From contig NZ_FPKW01000003.1 in the NCBI RefSeq assembly GCF_900114875.1, positions 124,001 to 188,000 on the forward strand: a stretch of DNA of 64,000 nucleotides, in the 5' to 3' direction. Numbering within the stretch: the first letter of the stretch is position 1; every line of letters starts with the position of its first letter. A program made the position numbers and the translations under genes. The stretch comes from Chryseobacterium limigenitum. Lineage in GTDB: Bacteria > Bacteroidota > Bacteroidia > Flavobacteriales > Weeksellaceae. The notes beneath the pieces were generated by a model. That model saw only the letters and a list, made by a program, of their open reading frames with translations, searched no databases and was not told the DNA's origin. This document shows positions 51,857 through 60,187 of the stretch, one piece after another.

Positions 51857-53248
51857 ATGAAAATAAAATACTCGGAACTTATTGATCAGACATTATATTT
51901 TCCTACGGAAGAATTTAATGTTTCTGAGAACAATTTGTTGTTTCACGATATTCCTTTAATGGAAGTTGTTGAAAAGTTTGGAACGCCTTTAAAGGTAAGT
52001 TACCTCCCGAAGATTTCTCAAAATATTCAGAAAGCGAAAAGCTGGTTTAAAGAAGCCTTTGAGAAAACCGAATATAAGAAAAATTACAGATATTGTTACT
52101 GCACAAAATCCAGCCATTTTAAGTTTGTCATTGAAGAAGCACTAAAGAACGATATTTCTATAGAAACTTCTTCTGCATACGACATGGATATCGTAAAATC
52201 TCTTTACAAGGAAGGAAAAGTAACAAAAGATATCGAAGTGATTTGTAACGGTTTCAAAACGGATGATTATCTGGCGAAAATTTCAGATATGATAAATAGC
52301 GGGTTTGAAAATATCACGCCGATTTTAGATAATTACCGTGAGTTGGATAAGCTTACAGAAAGCATCGACACAACTTTCGATATCGGAATCAGAATTGCTT
52401 CTGAGGAAGAACCGAAGTTCGAATTTTATACCTCAAGATTAGGAATCGGATATAAAGATATTATTCCTTATTACAGCCAAAAAATCGCTGAACACCCAAA
52501 TGCAAGATTGAAAATGCTTCACTTCTTCATTAATACAGGGATCAAAGACACGGCGTATTATTGGAACGAATTATATAAATGTCTTCGTGTTTACGCACGT
52601 TTGAAGAAAATTGCTCCGGAAGTAAATTCATTGAATATCGGGGGAGGTTTCCCTATCAAAACTTCTTTGCAGTTTGATTACGATTATCAATATATGGTTG
52701 AAGAAATCGTTTCTCAGATCAAAAAATTCTGTGAAGAGGAAGGAGTAGAAGAACCTAATATCTATACTGAATTCGGAAGTTTTACCGTTGGAGAAAGTGG
52801 AGCGAATATCTATAAAATTATTTCTCAAAAACGTCAGAATGACAGAGAAAAATGGAATATGATCGATTCATCTTTCATGACTACTCTTCCTGATACTTGG
52901 GCAATCTCAAGACACTTTATCATGCTTCCATTAAATCGTTGGGATGATACGTATGAAAGAGTTTTCTTAGGTGGATTAACGTGTGATTCAGATGATTATT
53001 ATAATTCTGAGCAACATACCAACGCAATTTATTTACCGGTTTTCAGTGATACGAAGCCTTTGTACATTGGTTTCTTTCATACAGGAGCGTATCAGGAAAC
53101 AATTGGTGGTTATGGTGGTGTTCACCACTGTTTGATGCCTCAGCCGAGACATATTTTGATCCAAAAAGATGAAAACGGCGAGTTCCAATATGAGATTTTC
53201 CGTGAAAAACAGGAACCGGAAGATATTTTGAAATTGTTAGGGTACTAA
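51857..53248 (+). CDS. Biosynthetic arginine decarboxylase (PLP fold type III)
   Basis: A 463-residue PLP enzyme of the alanine-racemase-fold decarboxylase group. The PLP lysine is Lys84 in YCYCTKSSHFKFV. Further motifs: IETSSAYDMDIV, FDIGIRIASEEEP, LNIGGGFPIKTS (phosphate loop GGG) and FTVGESGANIYKI. The active-site Cys is in GGLTCDSDDYY. In flavobacteria a protein of this size next to agmatinase serves as arginine decarboxylase, making agmatine for putrescine. It is shorter than E. coli SpeA (about 650). Agmatinase lies 1 kb downstream. Confidence 0.88.
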   Translation: MKIKYSELIDQTLYFPTEEFNVSENNLLFHDIPLMEVVEKFGTPLKVSYLPKISQNIQKAKSWFKEAFEKTEYKKNYRYCYCTKSSHFKFVIEEALKNDISIETSSAYDMDIVKSLYKEGKVTKDIEVICNGFKTDDYLAKISDMINSGFENITPILDNYRELDKLTESIDTTFDIGIRIASEEEPKFEFYTSRLGIGYKDIIPYYSQKIAEHPNARLKMLHFFINTGIKDTAYYWNELYKCLRVYARLKKIAPEVNSLNIGGGFPIKTSLQFDYDYQYMVEEIVSQIKKFCEEEGVEEPNIYTEFGSFTVGESGANIYKIISQKRQNDREKWNMIDSSFMTTLPDTWAISRHFIMLPLNRWDDTYERVFLGGLTCDSDDYYNSEQHTNAIYLPVFSDTKPLYIGFFHTGAYQETIGGYGGVHHCLMPQPRHILIQKDENGEFQYEIFREKQEPEDILKLLGY

Positions 53249-53255
53249 TAAAGTC

Positions 53256-53308
53256 ATTGCGAGGAGTAAAGCAAGTTTATGCTGAGCCTGTCGAAGTAAA
53301 GCAATCTT
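53256..53308 (+). repeat. GTCATTGCGAGGAG-type repeat fragment
   Basis: Matches the family also seen at 61658-61743 (CATTGCGAGGAG ... AAGCAATCTT). It directly abuts composite repeat copy 3. Confidence 0.65.
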
Positions 53309-53374
53309 ATCAATAGGAACGGGTTTTAACCCGTTTATAAATGAAAAATAATCAATTGTTTTAGCCAAAACTTA
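53309..53374 (+). repeat. Composite palindromic repeat, copy 3 (core only)
   Basis: ATCAATAGGAACGGGTTTTAACCCGTTTAT with a changed stem (ACGGGT/ACCCGT, so the stem is kept by compensating changes), followed by CAATTGTTTTAGCCAAAACTTA. The outer arms are missing. Confidence 0.7.
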
Positions 53375-53386
53375 TTAAGATAAATA

Positions 53387-53415
53387 AAAATAGCCATCAA
53401 ATCGATGGCTATTTT
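53387..53415. terminator. Terminator between speA-like and HAD genes
   Basis: Perfect 12-bp stem AAAATAGCCATC/GATGGCTATTTT with a 5-nt loop, usable on both strands. Confidence 0.85.
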
Positions 53416-53417
53416 CT

Positions 53418-54077
53418 TTAAAAATATTTTGATATTTTATCCAGTTCCAAATCAATATAATCTGCAACTACAATATTTGCTAAGGTATAATCCTGATTTT
53501 TTGAATGCGGACTTCTGTATGCTGCACAGAAAATATTTGCCCTGTAAGATGCTAAAATTCCATTCGTTGAGTCTTCAATGACCATACAGTTTTCAATAGA
53601 TTGATTTGCCAGTTCTGCCGCTAAAAGAAAAACTTCAGGATGAGGTTTTGATTCTTTTAAATCGGCACCGCTTATTTTTCCGCTGAAATATTTATCCAGT
53701 CCGAATTTTTCAAAAACCATGTTAATAGTGTTCATCGTTGCAGACGAAGCCAGAATTAAGGTAATTCCATTTTCATAGTAATGTTCGATCAATTGCTTTA
53801 CTCCCGGAATCAAATTAAATTCTTCATCATTATAAAAATAATCTTTGAAATAATCTCTTTTCGTCTTTGCAATTTCTTCGTAAGTCTGCGTTAAATTAAA
53901 TTGATTGATTAATGTCTCACAAACTCTTTTCGTTGAAGCTCCGGTAAAAGAAGTGTATAGATCTTCTGAAACATCAATTCCAAGGTCGCTAAATGTTTTG
54001 AAATAAGCTTTTCTGTGCAATGGTTCTGTATCTACAATCACCCCATCCATATCGAAAAGAACAGCTTTTAAAGGCAT
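53418..54077 (-). CDS. HAD-superfamily phosphatase (beta-phosphoglucomutase-like)
   Basis: A 219-residue hydrolase. Motif I AVLFDMDGVIVDTEPLH (nucleophile Asp9, Asp11), a C1 cap, motif II LILASSATMN, motif III Lys in LKESKPHPEVF, and motif IV CMVIEDSTNGILASYRANI. The DMDGVIVDTEP and EDSxxGI motifs are those of beta-phosphoglucomutase/phosphatase-type proteins. Substrate unknown. It lies antisense between arginine decarboxylase and agmatinase genes, so a link to polyamine synthesis is positional only. Confidence 0.92.
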   Translation of the reverse strand: MPLKAVLFDMDGVIVDTEPLHRKAYFKTFSDLGIDVSEDLYTSFTGASTKRVCETLINQFNLTQTYEEIAKTKRDYFKDYFYNDEEFNLIPGVKQLIEHYYENGITLILASSATMNTINMVFEKFGLDKYFSGKISGADLKESKPHPEVFLLAAELANQSIENCMVIEDSTNGILASYRANIFCAAYRSPHSKNQDYTLANIVVADYIDLELDKISKYF

Positions 54078-54217
54078 ATTTTTGAATTTTGAACAAAATT
54101 AACTTTTAAAATTCAAAGATTAAATGATTTAAAGATTAAAAAATTAAAATGAAAGTTAAAAAATCATAACTCATGACTTCTGCTATAACTCCTACTTCCC
54201 ATTTTCTAACTTCTTTG

Positions 54218-54225
54218 TATCTTTG
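54218..54225 (+). promoter_or_regulatory. -7 element (TATCTTTG) of agmatinase gene
   Basis: Exact TAnnTTTG 50 bp before the speB ATG. No clear -33 TTG at 17-23 bp. Confidence 0.5.
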
Positions 54226-54275
54226 CGGCAGTCTTTAATTTTTCAATCATTTAATTTTTTAATTAATCATTATAT

Positions 54276-55130
54276 ATGAAAACATACGCAGGAATTCCTG
54301 AAGAAAATGCTTCATTGGAGGCTTCAAAAGTAGTATTGGTAACGGTTCCTTATGACGGAACCTCAACTTGGGGGAAAGGAGCAGATAAAGGCCCGGAATT
54401 GTTCCTTGATGCTTCTGAGAATATGGAGCTTTACGACATTGAAACAGGAACTGAACCTTATTTGGAAGGTGTTTATTTGGCTGGAGAAATTACAGAAAAA
54501 TCTTCACCTGAAGCAATGACAGAAGCGGTTTATCAAAAAACAAAAGAGCTTTTACAGAATGATGGAAAATTATTTACTCTTTTTGGTGGAGAACATTCTG
54601 TTTCTATTGGTTCGATCCGTGCGGTTGGTGAAAAATATGAAAACCTGACTGTACTTCAGTTAGATGCTCATACCGATCTGCGTCCAGAATTCCACGGTTC
54701 TACTTCTAATCATGCCTGTGCGGTTTTTGAAGCTAATCAGAAACATAATTTGGTGCAAGTGGGAATCCGTTCCATGGATATCGAAGAAGCTGAATATTTA
54801 CCTGAAGGAAGAGTGTTCTTCGCTCACGAAATTGCTAACAATGAAAATTGGGTAAATGACGTATTAGAAAAAGTTTCCGGAAACGTTTATATCACAATTG
54901 ATTTGGATGCTTTTGATCCTTCAATCGCTCCGTCAACAGGAACTCCTGAGCCAGGCGGTTTACAATGGTATCCAACATTAGAATTATTAAGAAAAGTTTT
55001 TGAAAAATGTAACGTTGTAGCATTCGATATTGTAGAATTAATGGATTCTCCTTATGCAAAACCAAGTGCATTCCTGGCGGCTAAGTTATATTACAAAATG
55101 CTTGCTTATTATCACATCAACCAAGACTAA
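54276..55130 (+). CDS. speB: Agmatinase
   Basis: A 284-residue ureohydrolase that splits agmatine to putrescine and urea. The Mn-binding motifs are complete: GGEHSVSIG (His), LQLDAHTDLRPEF (DAHxD) and TIDLDAFDPSIAPSTGTPEPGG (DxDxxDP). SNHACAVFE is the substrate-loop segment seen in agmatinases rather than arginases. With the arginine decarboxylase at 51857 it forms a full arginine-to-putrescine route. It has its own promoter element. Confidence 0.94.
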   Translation: MKTYAGIPEENASLEASKVVLVTVPYDGTSTWGKGADKGPELFLDASENMELYDIETGTEPYLEGVYLAGEITEKSSPEAMTEAVYQKTKELLQNDGKLFTLFGGEHSVSIGSIRAVGEKYENLTVLQLDAHTDLRPEFHGSTSNHACAVFEANQKHNLVQVGIRSMDIEEAEYLPEGRVFFAHEIANNENWVNDVLEKVSGNVYITIDLDAFDPSIAPSTGTPEPGGLQWYPTLELLRKVFEKCNVVAFDIVELMDSPYAKPSAFLAAKLYYKMLAYYHINQD

Positions 55131-55198
55131 AACTTCGCAAGAATCGGATTTTTTCTGCAGAGAATTCTTTGGAAATTTGTGAGGTAAAATAAAATGAT

Positions 55199-56059
55199 AT
55201 GTCCACACAAAATCAAATAGATTACGAAAGAATTGCCAAAGCGATAGCGTATATCCAAAGCAACTTTAAACTTCAGCCGAATTTGGATGAAGTGGCAGAG
55301 AAGATTAACCTTAGTCCGGCTCATTTCCAGAAAATATTTACGGATTGGGCAGGAACAAGTCCGAAGAAATTTTTACAGTTCATCAGTCTTGAACATGCTA
55401 AAAATTTATTGAAGAAAGAAAAAGCGAGTTTGTTTGATACAGCGTACGAGACAGGACTCTCAAGCACGAGCAGATTACACGATTTGTTTGTGAACATTGA
55501 GGGAATGTCTCCGGCAGAATATAAAAACGGCGGAAAAAGCCTTACGATCAATTATAGTTTTTCCGAAAGTCCTTTTGGAGAAATAATTACAGCTTCCACA
55601 GAAAAAGGAATCTGTTACATGGCTTTTGAAAACGATAAAGAAACAGCATTAGGGAATTTGATTCATAAATTTCCTAATGCTTCTTTTTTTGAAAAACAGG
55701 ACGGCTTTCAGAAAAATGCATTGTCTATTTTTAATCAAGACTGGACGAAACTCAATACAATCAAGCTACATTTAAAAGGAACAGATTTTCAATTAAAAGT
55801 CTGGGAAAGTCTGCTCACTATTCCGATGGGAAAATTGTCGACATACGGAAATTTAGCCGAAAAAATTGGAAATCCAAATGCATCACGAGCGGTCGGAACA
55901 GCAATTGGCAGTAATCCTGTTGCATTTTTAATTCCTTGTCATCGTGTAATTCAATCTTCGGGAAATATTGGTGGCTATATGTGGGGAAGTGGAAGAAAGC
56001 AAATGATTATTGGTTGGGAAAGCTCAAGAGTTTATACTGAAAACTCTATTTTACTTTAA
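55199..56059 (+). CDS. Ada-like fusion: AraC-type HTH + methylated-DNA-cysteine S-methyltransferase
   Basis: A 286-residue two-domain protein. Residues 1-110 are an AraC-family double HTH (YIQSNFKLQPNLDEVAEKINLSPAHFQKIFTDWAGTSPKKFLQ, then TGLSSTSRLHDLFVNIEGMSPAEYKNG). Residues from about 120 form an Ogt/MGMT domain with LKVWESLLTIPMGKLSTYGNLAE and Cys247 in IPCHRVIQSSG. It repairs O6-methylguanine and may switch on repair genes. The Ada N-terminal Cys4 zinc domain for phosphotriesters is missing, so a classical methyl-triester trigger is not available. An AlkB-like gene is next on the same strand. Confidence 0.92.
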   Translation: MSTQNQIDYERIAKAIAYIQSNFKLQPNLDEVAEKINLSPAHFQKIFTDWAGTSPKKFLQFISLEHAKNLLKKEKASLFDTAYETGLSSTSRLHDLFVNIEGMSPAEYKNGGKSLTINYSFSESPFGEIITASTEKGICYMAFENDKETALGNLIHKFPNASFFEKQDGFQKNALSIFNQDWTKLNTIKLHLKGTDFQLKVWESLLTIPMGKLSTYGNLAEKIGNPNASRAVGTAIGSNPVAFLIPCHRVIQSSGNIGGYMWGSGRKQMIIGWESSRVYTENSILL

Positions 56060-56065
56060 ATTTTT

Positions 56066-56214
56066 TCTCACACAGATTTTACAGATTTTTTGTATCTTAT
56101 TTTAGGTTTTGGCTAAAGCCAATTCATGTTTTGTGTATTTGAAAACGGACTAAAGTCCGTTCCTATTGATGTAAATGTTTGTGTTTATTTGTGAATACAT
56201 TTGTGTTATTGGTA
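56066..56214 (-). repeat. Composite palindromic repeat, copy 4 (inverted orientation)
   Basis: Same composite as copies 1-3 but reversed: TTGGCTAAAGCCAA (56106-56119) then ACGGACTAAAGTCCGT (56144-56161) with CCTATTGAT, flanked by CAGATTTTACAGATTT and TTTGTGTTTATTTGTGAA arms. The stem keeps pairing although bases differ from the other copies (ACGGAC/GTCCGT instead of ACGGGC/GCCCGT). Confidence 0.72.
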
Positions 56215-56246
56215 CTTAAAAATATTCAGCTTTAAAATTATTAAAA

Positions 56247-56858
56247 ATGATGAGTTTATTCGAAGATATATCAGATTATCCATTAAATATCCTCCCCAAC
56301 GATGGAACTGTTCACTATTATGGAAAAGTTTTTTCTAAGGAGAAATCCGATTTTTATTATGATTATTTGTTCAGTCAAATTCCTTGGGAAAATGATGAAG
56401 CCGTGATTTTTGGAAAATTGATTTTAACCAAAAGAAAAGTAGGCTGGTTTGGAGAAAAACCATTTGAATATACCTATTCAAAACGAACAAAATTAGCAAA
56501 ACCCTGGACTCCGGAGTTATTGGAATTAAAGAAAAAATGTGAAGAAATCTCGGGAGAAACCTATAACTCTTGTTTGTTGAATTTATATCACGACGGAAGT
56601 GAAGGAATGGCCTATCACAGCGATGGAGAAAAGGATTTGAAAAAACATGGAGCTATTGCATCTCTAACTTTCGGAGCGGAAAGGAAGTTTTTGTTTAAAC
56701 ATAAGACCACTAAAGAAAAAGTAGAGATATTTCTTGAAAACGGAAGTTTATTAATAATGAAAGGAGAAACTCAGGACAATTGGCTTCACCGACTTCCACC
56801 GAAGACAAAAGTGAAGACTCCAAGAGTGAATTTGACGTTTAGAAGTATTGAAGATTAA
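56247..56858 (+). CDS. alkB: AlkB-like 2-oxoglutarate/Fe(II) dioxygenase
   Basis: A 203-residue dioxygenase that removes 1-methyladenine and 3-methylcytosine damage. The Fe ligands are His124, Asp126 (YHSDGEKD) and His181 (NWLHRLP), and the 2OG/substrate-binding Arg residues are in RVNLTFRS. The N-terminal half carries the nucleotide-recognition lid (GWFGEKPFEYTYSKR). Closer in layout to human ALKBH2/3-type enzymes than to E. coli AlkB. It follows an Ada-like gene after a repeat element, giving a probable alkylation-repair pair. Confidence 0.93.
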   Translation: MMSLFEDISDYPLNILPNDGTVHYYGKVFSKEKSDFYYDYLFSQIPWENDEAVIFGKLILTKRKVGWFGEKPFEYTYSKRTKLAKPWTPELLELKKKCEEISGETYNSCLLNLYHDGSEGMAYHSDGEKDLKKHGAIASLTFGAERKFLFKHKTTKEKVEIFLENGSLLIMKGETQDNWLHRLPPKTKVKTPRVNLTFRSIED

Positions 56859-57035
56859 TTTTTAACGCAAAGATTTATTTATTATTCTGTAAACTTTAGT
56901 GAGCAAAGAAGTAATCAACTTTGTTGATTTGAAGAAGCATATGCTTTATTAGAAAGCTTAATTAGTGACTTGTCACAATTCTTTGCACCTTTAAATAATA
57001 AATTTTAAATTTTAAAAACTTTGCGTTTAAAGAAA

Positions 57036-57066
57036 AAAAGGCTATTCAAATCCTGAACAGCCTTTT
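57036..57066 (-). terminator. Terminator of the CocE/NonD hydrolase gene
   Basis: Stem AAAAGGCTaTTCA/TGAAcAGCCTTTT with one mismatch and a short loop, T-rich on the - strand side. Confidence 0.75.
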
Positions 57067-57071
57067 AAATT

Positions 57072-58931
57072 TTATTTCAATACTTCAACTTCAATCGCGC
57101 TATCATCAAAAACCTTGATAAACGCTTTTGTATAATCTTCTTTCGTTGCAAAATTAGAATTATCCATGAATTTCTGTGGATTAATCGCGAATAATGGGAA
57201 CCAAGTTGAACTGATTTGTATCTGTATTTTGTGTCCTTTCTTAAAAGTATGAACAACATCTTGTAATCTGAAATTCACAGCCGTTTTCTGATTTGGAACC
57301 AAAGCTTCAGCTTTTTCTCTAGAATTTCTGAATCTTGCAGGCATAATTTCACTTCTTACCATTTGATGATAATTTCCGTAAATAACGCCATCTTTCTTTT
57401 CTGCAGGTTTGAAATCTTCAGGGTAAATATCAATTAATTTCACTGCAAAATCTGCATCTGTAGAAGTGGAGGCGATATTTAATTTAGCCATAATTTCTCC
57501 GGCGAAAGTCATGTCATCCGTTAAAACATCTGTTGTGAAAGTCAAAACATCAGGTCTTCCTTCTGCGAATCTTTGATCTTCAGACATGTAATTTCTAGGT
57601 GTAAAACCATTAAAATCTTTCAGATTATCTGAACTTAAGACCGGATTATTCGGGTCACTGTAATATTCTGATGAACCTTGCCCTGCTACGTTTTTCAATG
57701 TTCCTTTTGATAAATAGAAATTCACTTTTTGCCCTTCTTTAGGAGGATATGTTGTAAATTCTTTCCATTGTTTTGCTCCTGTATCGTACATCAAAGCTTC
57801 AGGAAGTCCTGCATCCTGTTTTGTATTTCCTTTTAAATAATGGTTGAAAAATTTCGTTTCAATATTTTTTTGATAATAGGTAGCAATGCTGTCTCCAAAA
57901 TAAATTTGGTTGTGGAAGTGTTTTCCTTCTTCACGTCCCCATCCACCATGAGAGAAAGGTCCCATTACGATGGTGTTTTTTGCTTTCGGACTTGATTTTT
58001 CAATGGTTTTGTAAATATTTAAAGGCCCTGAAAGATCTTCAGCATCAAACCAGCCTCCAACGGTCATCACAGCATGATTTACATTTTTAAGATGAGGAAG
58101 AAGACTTCTTTTTTGCCAGAATTCATCATAGTTGGGATGATTCATTATTTCGGTCATGAAGAAATTGTCTTTGTAATATTTCTCATAACCGTCTTTCAAT
58201 GTTCCCATTTCTCTGTAAAATTTCAAACCATCTTCAGAAGTTGATTTGATCATTGAATCTGAATACCAAGCTTTGTTTTCTGCCTTAGTTTTCTGAACTC
58301 CAAAGACAGGGAACGTCCTGAAATATCCTAACATAAATCTTCCGTTATGAAGAAAATCATCATTCCAGAAATCTGAAATCGGAGCTTGTGGAGAAGATGC
58401 TACCAATGCCGGATGTTCAGCTAAAATTCCAACAGCAGTGTAAAATCCGGGATAAGAAGTTCCAAATTGTCCGACTTTTCCGTTGTTGTCTTTAATATTT
58501 TTTATTAACCAATCGATAGTGTCATAAGTATCAGTACTTTCATCGACATCTTTTTTTGTTTTATGATCTACCTGAGGAGTCATATTGGTGAAAGTCCCTT
58601 CGCTCATATATCTTCCACGAACGTCCTGATACACAAAAATGTATTTGTCATTCATTAAATATTGATTCGGGCCAATCTTGGTTTTATATTCATTTTCACC
58701 GTAAGGAGCAATGCTGTAGCAGGTTCTCTGCATTAGAAAAGGATATTTATTCTTATTTGAAATATCTTTCGGAATGTAAACTGCTGTAAAAAGCTTCGTG
58801 CCGTCACGCATCGGAATGTACATTTCCTTTTTTATGAAATTATCCTTAACAAACGGATCAGCCGGCTGTGTATTTTGTGAATTTCCAAAAATGAAAAAGA
58901 AAATAAATAAAATTGAAATAGGGATCTTCAT
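57072..58931 (-). CDS. Exported CocE/NonD-family hydrolase (X-Pro dipeptidyl-peptidase S15-like)
   Basis: A 619-residue exported enzyme (signal peptide MKIPISILFIFFFIFG, cut near NSQNTQ). The S15/CocE alpha-beta hydrolase domain opens with YIPMRDGTKLFTAVYIPKD and has FVYQDVRGRYMSEGTF. The nucleophile Ser is in QFGTSYPGFYTAV, Asp in the GGWFDAEDLSGP region and His in GPFSHGGWGRE. The C-terminal beta-jelly-roll domain is complete (DFAVKLIDIYPED onward, HKIQIQISSTWFPLF). Related enzymes are glutaryl-7-ACA acylase and cocaine esterase. True substrate unknown; it works in the periplasm or outside. Confidence 0.9.
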   Translation of the reverse strand: MKIPISILFIFFFIFGNSQNTQPADPFVKDNFIKKEMYIPMRDGTKLFTAVYIPKDISNKNKYPFLMQRTCYSIAPYGENEYKTKIGPNQYLMNDKYIFVYQDVRGRYMSEGTFTNMTPQVDHKTKKDVDESTDTYDTIDWLIKNIKDNNGKVGQFGTSYPGFYTAVGILAEHPALVASSPQAPISDFWNDDFLHNGRFMLGYFRTFPVFGVQKTKAENKAWYSDSMIKSTSEDGLKFYREMGTLKDGYEKYYKDNFFMTEIMNHPNYDEFWQKRSLLPHLKNVNHAVMTVGGWFDAEDLSGPLNIYKTIEKSSPKAKNTIVMGPFSHGGWGREEGKHFHNQIYFGDSIATYYQKNIETKFFNHYLKGNTKQDAGLPEALMYDTGAKQWKEFTTYPPKEGQKVNFYLSKGTLKNVAGQGSSEYYSDPNNPVLSSDNLKDFNGFTPRNYMSEDQRFAEGRPDVLTFTTDVLTDDMTFAGEIMAKLNIASTSTDADFAVKLIDIYPEDFKPAEKKDGVIYGNYHQMVRSEIMPARFRNSREKAEALVPNQKTAVNFRLQDVVHTFKKGHKIQIQISSTWFPLFAINPQKFMDNSNFATKEDYTKAFIKVFDDSAIEVEVLK

Positions 58932-58999
58932 GAATTTAATTTGTTGCTAATTTAAAAATAAATGTTCATTAACAGATGTATTACCTCTTCTACATAAAA

Positions 59000-59025
59000 A
59001 ATCCCCGAAATTTCTTTCAGGGATT
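59000..59025 (-). terminator. Terminator of the BON-domain gene pair
   Basis: Stem AATCCCCGAAA/TTTCAGGGATT with one mismatch and a 4-nt TTTC loop, followed by T on the - strand. Confidence 0.72.
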
Positions 59026-59047
59026 CTATTATTTTATTTGGCTTTGA

Positions 59048-59467
59048 TTAAGCTTTCAAATATCTTGAATAAGCATAACCTTCCTGTCCATCAGCATTTT
59101 TCACTTTCCACCAATCATCAGAAGTCTGCTCGATCAACGTTACGTTAGAACCTTTTGCCGCTTTACCAACAACAGCAGCTTCCGTAGAAGGCTCTTGTCT
59201 GATGTTTAGGTTAGAATCTTCTGTTGCCACAGTAAGAGCCGCACCTGCAGCAAGACCTGAAACCTGTACATCGATGTTGATATCTGATGCAGAATAAGTA
59301 GAATCAATTGCTCCTAAAGCATTCCAAACAGCATCTTTTGCAGCTGTGCTTGTAGCGCTTCCTGAAACATAAAGAATACCATCCTGCTCCTGAACCTGAA
59401 GACCTGAAATTCCTGCTGACTGAGCTGCAGAAACTACGCTTGAATATTTATCTTGTAATGTGCTCAT
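59048..59467 (-). CDS. BON + SH3b domain protein without signal peptide
   Basis: A 139-residue protein. Residues 1-75 are a BON-like domain (SVVSAAQSAGISGLQVQEQDGILYVSGSATSTAAKDAVWNAL split over this range). Residues 85-139 are a bacterial SH3 domain (SNLNIRQEPSTEAAVVGKAAKGSNVTLI and WWKVKNADGQEGYAYSRYL). No signal sequence precedes it, which is odd for an SH3b peptidoglycan-binding fold. It follows the BON lipoprotein gene by 6 bp, so the two are co-transcribed and may work together in an envelope-stress role; the role is not known. Confidence 0.85.
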   Translation of the reverse strand: MSTLQDKYSSVVSAAQSAGISGLQVQEQDGILYVSGSATSTAAKDAVWNALGAIDSTYSASDINIDVQVSGLAAGAALTVATEDSNLNIRQEPSTEAAVVGKAAKGSNVTLIEQTSDDWWKVKNADGQEGYAYSRYLKA

Positions 59468-59473
59468 TTCTAA

Positions 59474-59965
59474 TTATTTTACTACTAAATTATTGTTATA
59501 TTTTCCAACTTTCAAAGCATCTACAGATTCTTTGATTTTTCTAGCCTGTAGAGAAGAAACATTTCCTGTAAGAGTTAATTCACCGTTTACAACTTCAACT
59601 TTTACAGAAGGGAAATCTTTAACAGCGTCCTGAACTTTCTTTTGAACAGCAGGATCTACCGCTGAAGTAGTTTCAACTGCAGGAGTAGCCGGCATTGCAG
59701 CTGCAATAGTAGACATATCCATTACTTCTTTTACACCTTTTACAGCTTTTAACTGAGCGATCATTGCGTCTTTAGAAGCCTGATCTGCGAAAGTTCCGCT
59801 TAAGTGAGCAACACCGTCTTTTACTTCAACAGAAGCGTTAGGATTAGATGTTACAATTGTTGTTGCTTGAGTCTGAAGGTCTGCATCAGAAACTTTCTTT
59901 TTACAAGAAATAGCCCCGAAAGATACTGCCATAGCCAACGCAGCCATTGCGATAGTTTTTTTCAT
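59474..59965 (-). CDS. Lipoprotein with two BON domains
   Basis: A 163-residue exported protein. Signal peptide with lipobox GAISC, Cys21, giving a lipid-anchored protein. Two BON domains: residues about 30-85 (TIVTSNPNASVEVKDGVAHLSGTFADQASKDAMIAQL region) and 105-163 (KDFPSVKVEVVNGELTLTGNVSSLQARKIKESV region), joined by an Ala/Pro-rich linker. BON domains bind phospholipids (OsmY-like). First gene of the pair with the BON-SH3b gene. Confidence 0.88.
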   Translation of the reverse strand: MKKTIAMAALAMAVSFGAISCKKKVSDADLQTQATTIVTSNPNASVEVKDGVAHLSGTFADQASKDAMIAQLKAVKGVKEVMDMSTIAAAMPATPAVETTSAVDPAVQKKVQDAVKDFPSVKVEVVNGELTLTGNVSSLQARKIKESVDALKVGKYNNNLVVK

Positions 59966-59997
59966 AGTTGTATATTTATTAATGTTGTTAATACAAT

Positions 59998-60024
59998 CAA
60001 ATGTAATAATAAAATTTATACCAA
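59998..60024 (-). promoter_or_regulatory. Promoter of the BON-domain gene pair (TTG-N16-TACATTTG)
   Basis: On the - strand, TTG at 60024-60022 and TACATTTG at 60005-59998, about 32 bp before the ATG at 59965. The 16-bp spacer is near the lower limit. Confidence 0.6.
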
Positions 60025-60161
60025 ACGGATAAAAATTAAATAAATATTTCTTGCTTTTTTTACAATATTTTATAAATCAGGTTATTAATTTTCATGTATT
60101 ATTAATTTAACATAAAATTATTACAGCTTTAATAAAAATCCTATGCCAACTTAAAAACTAT

Positions 60162-60169
60162 TATATTTG
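60162..60169 (+). promoter_or_regulatory. -7 element (TATATTTG) of the symporter gene
   Basis: Exact TAnnTTTG 18 bp before ATG 60188. It overlaps an in-frame TTG at 60167, which therefore cannot be the start. Confidence 0.6.
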
Positions 60170-60187
60170 CGAAACTTGAACTATTTT

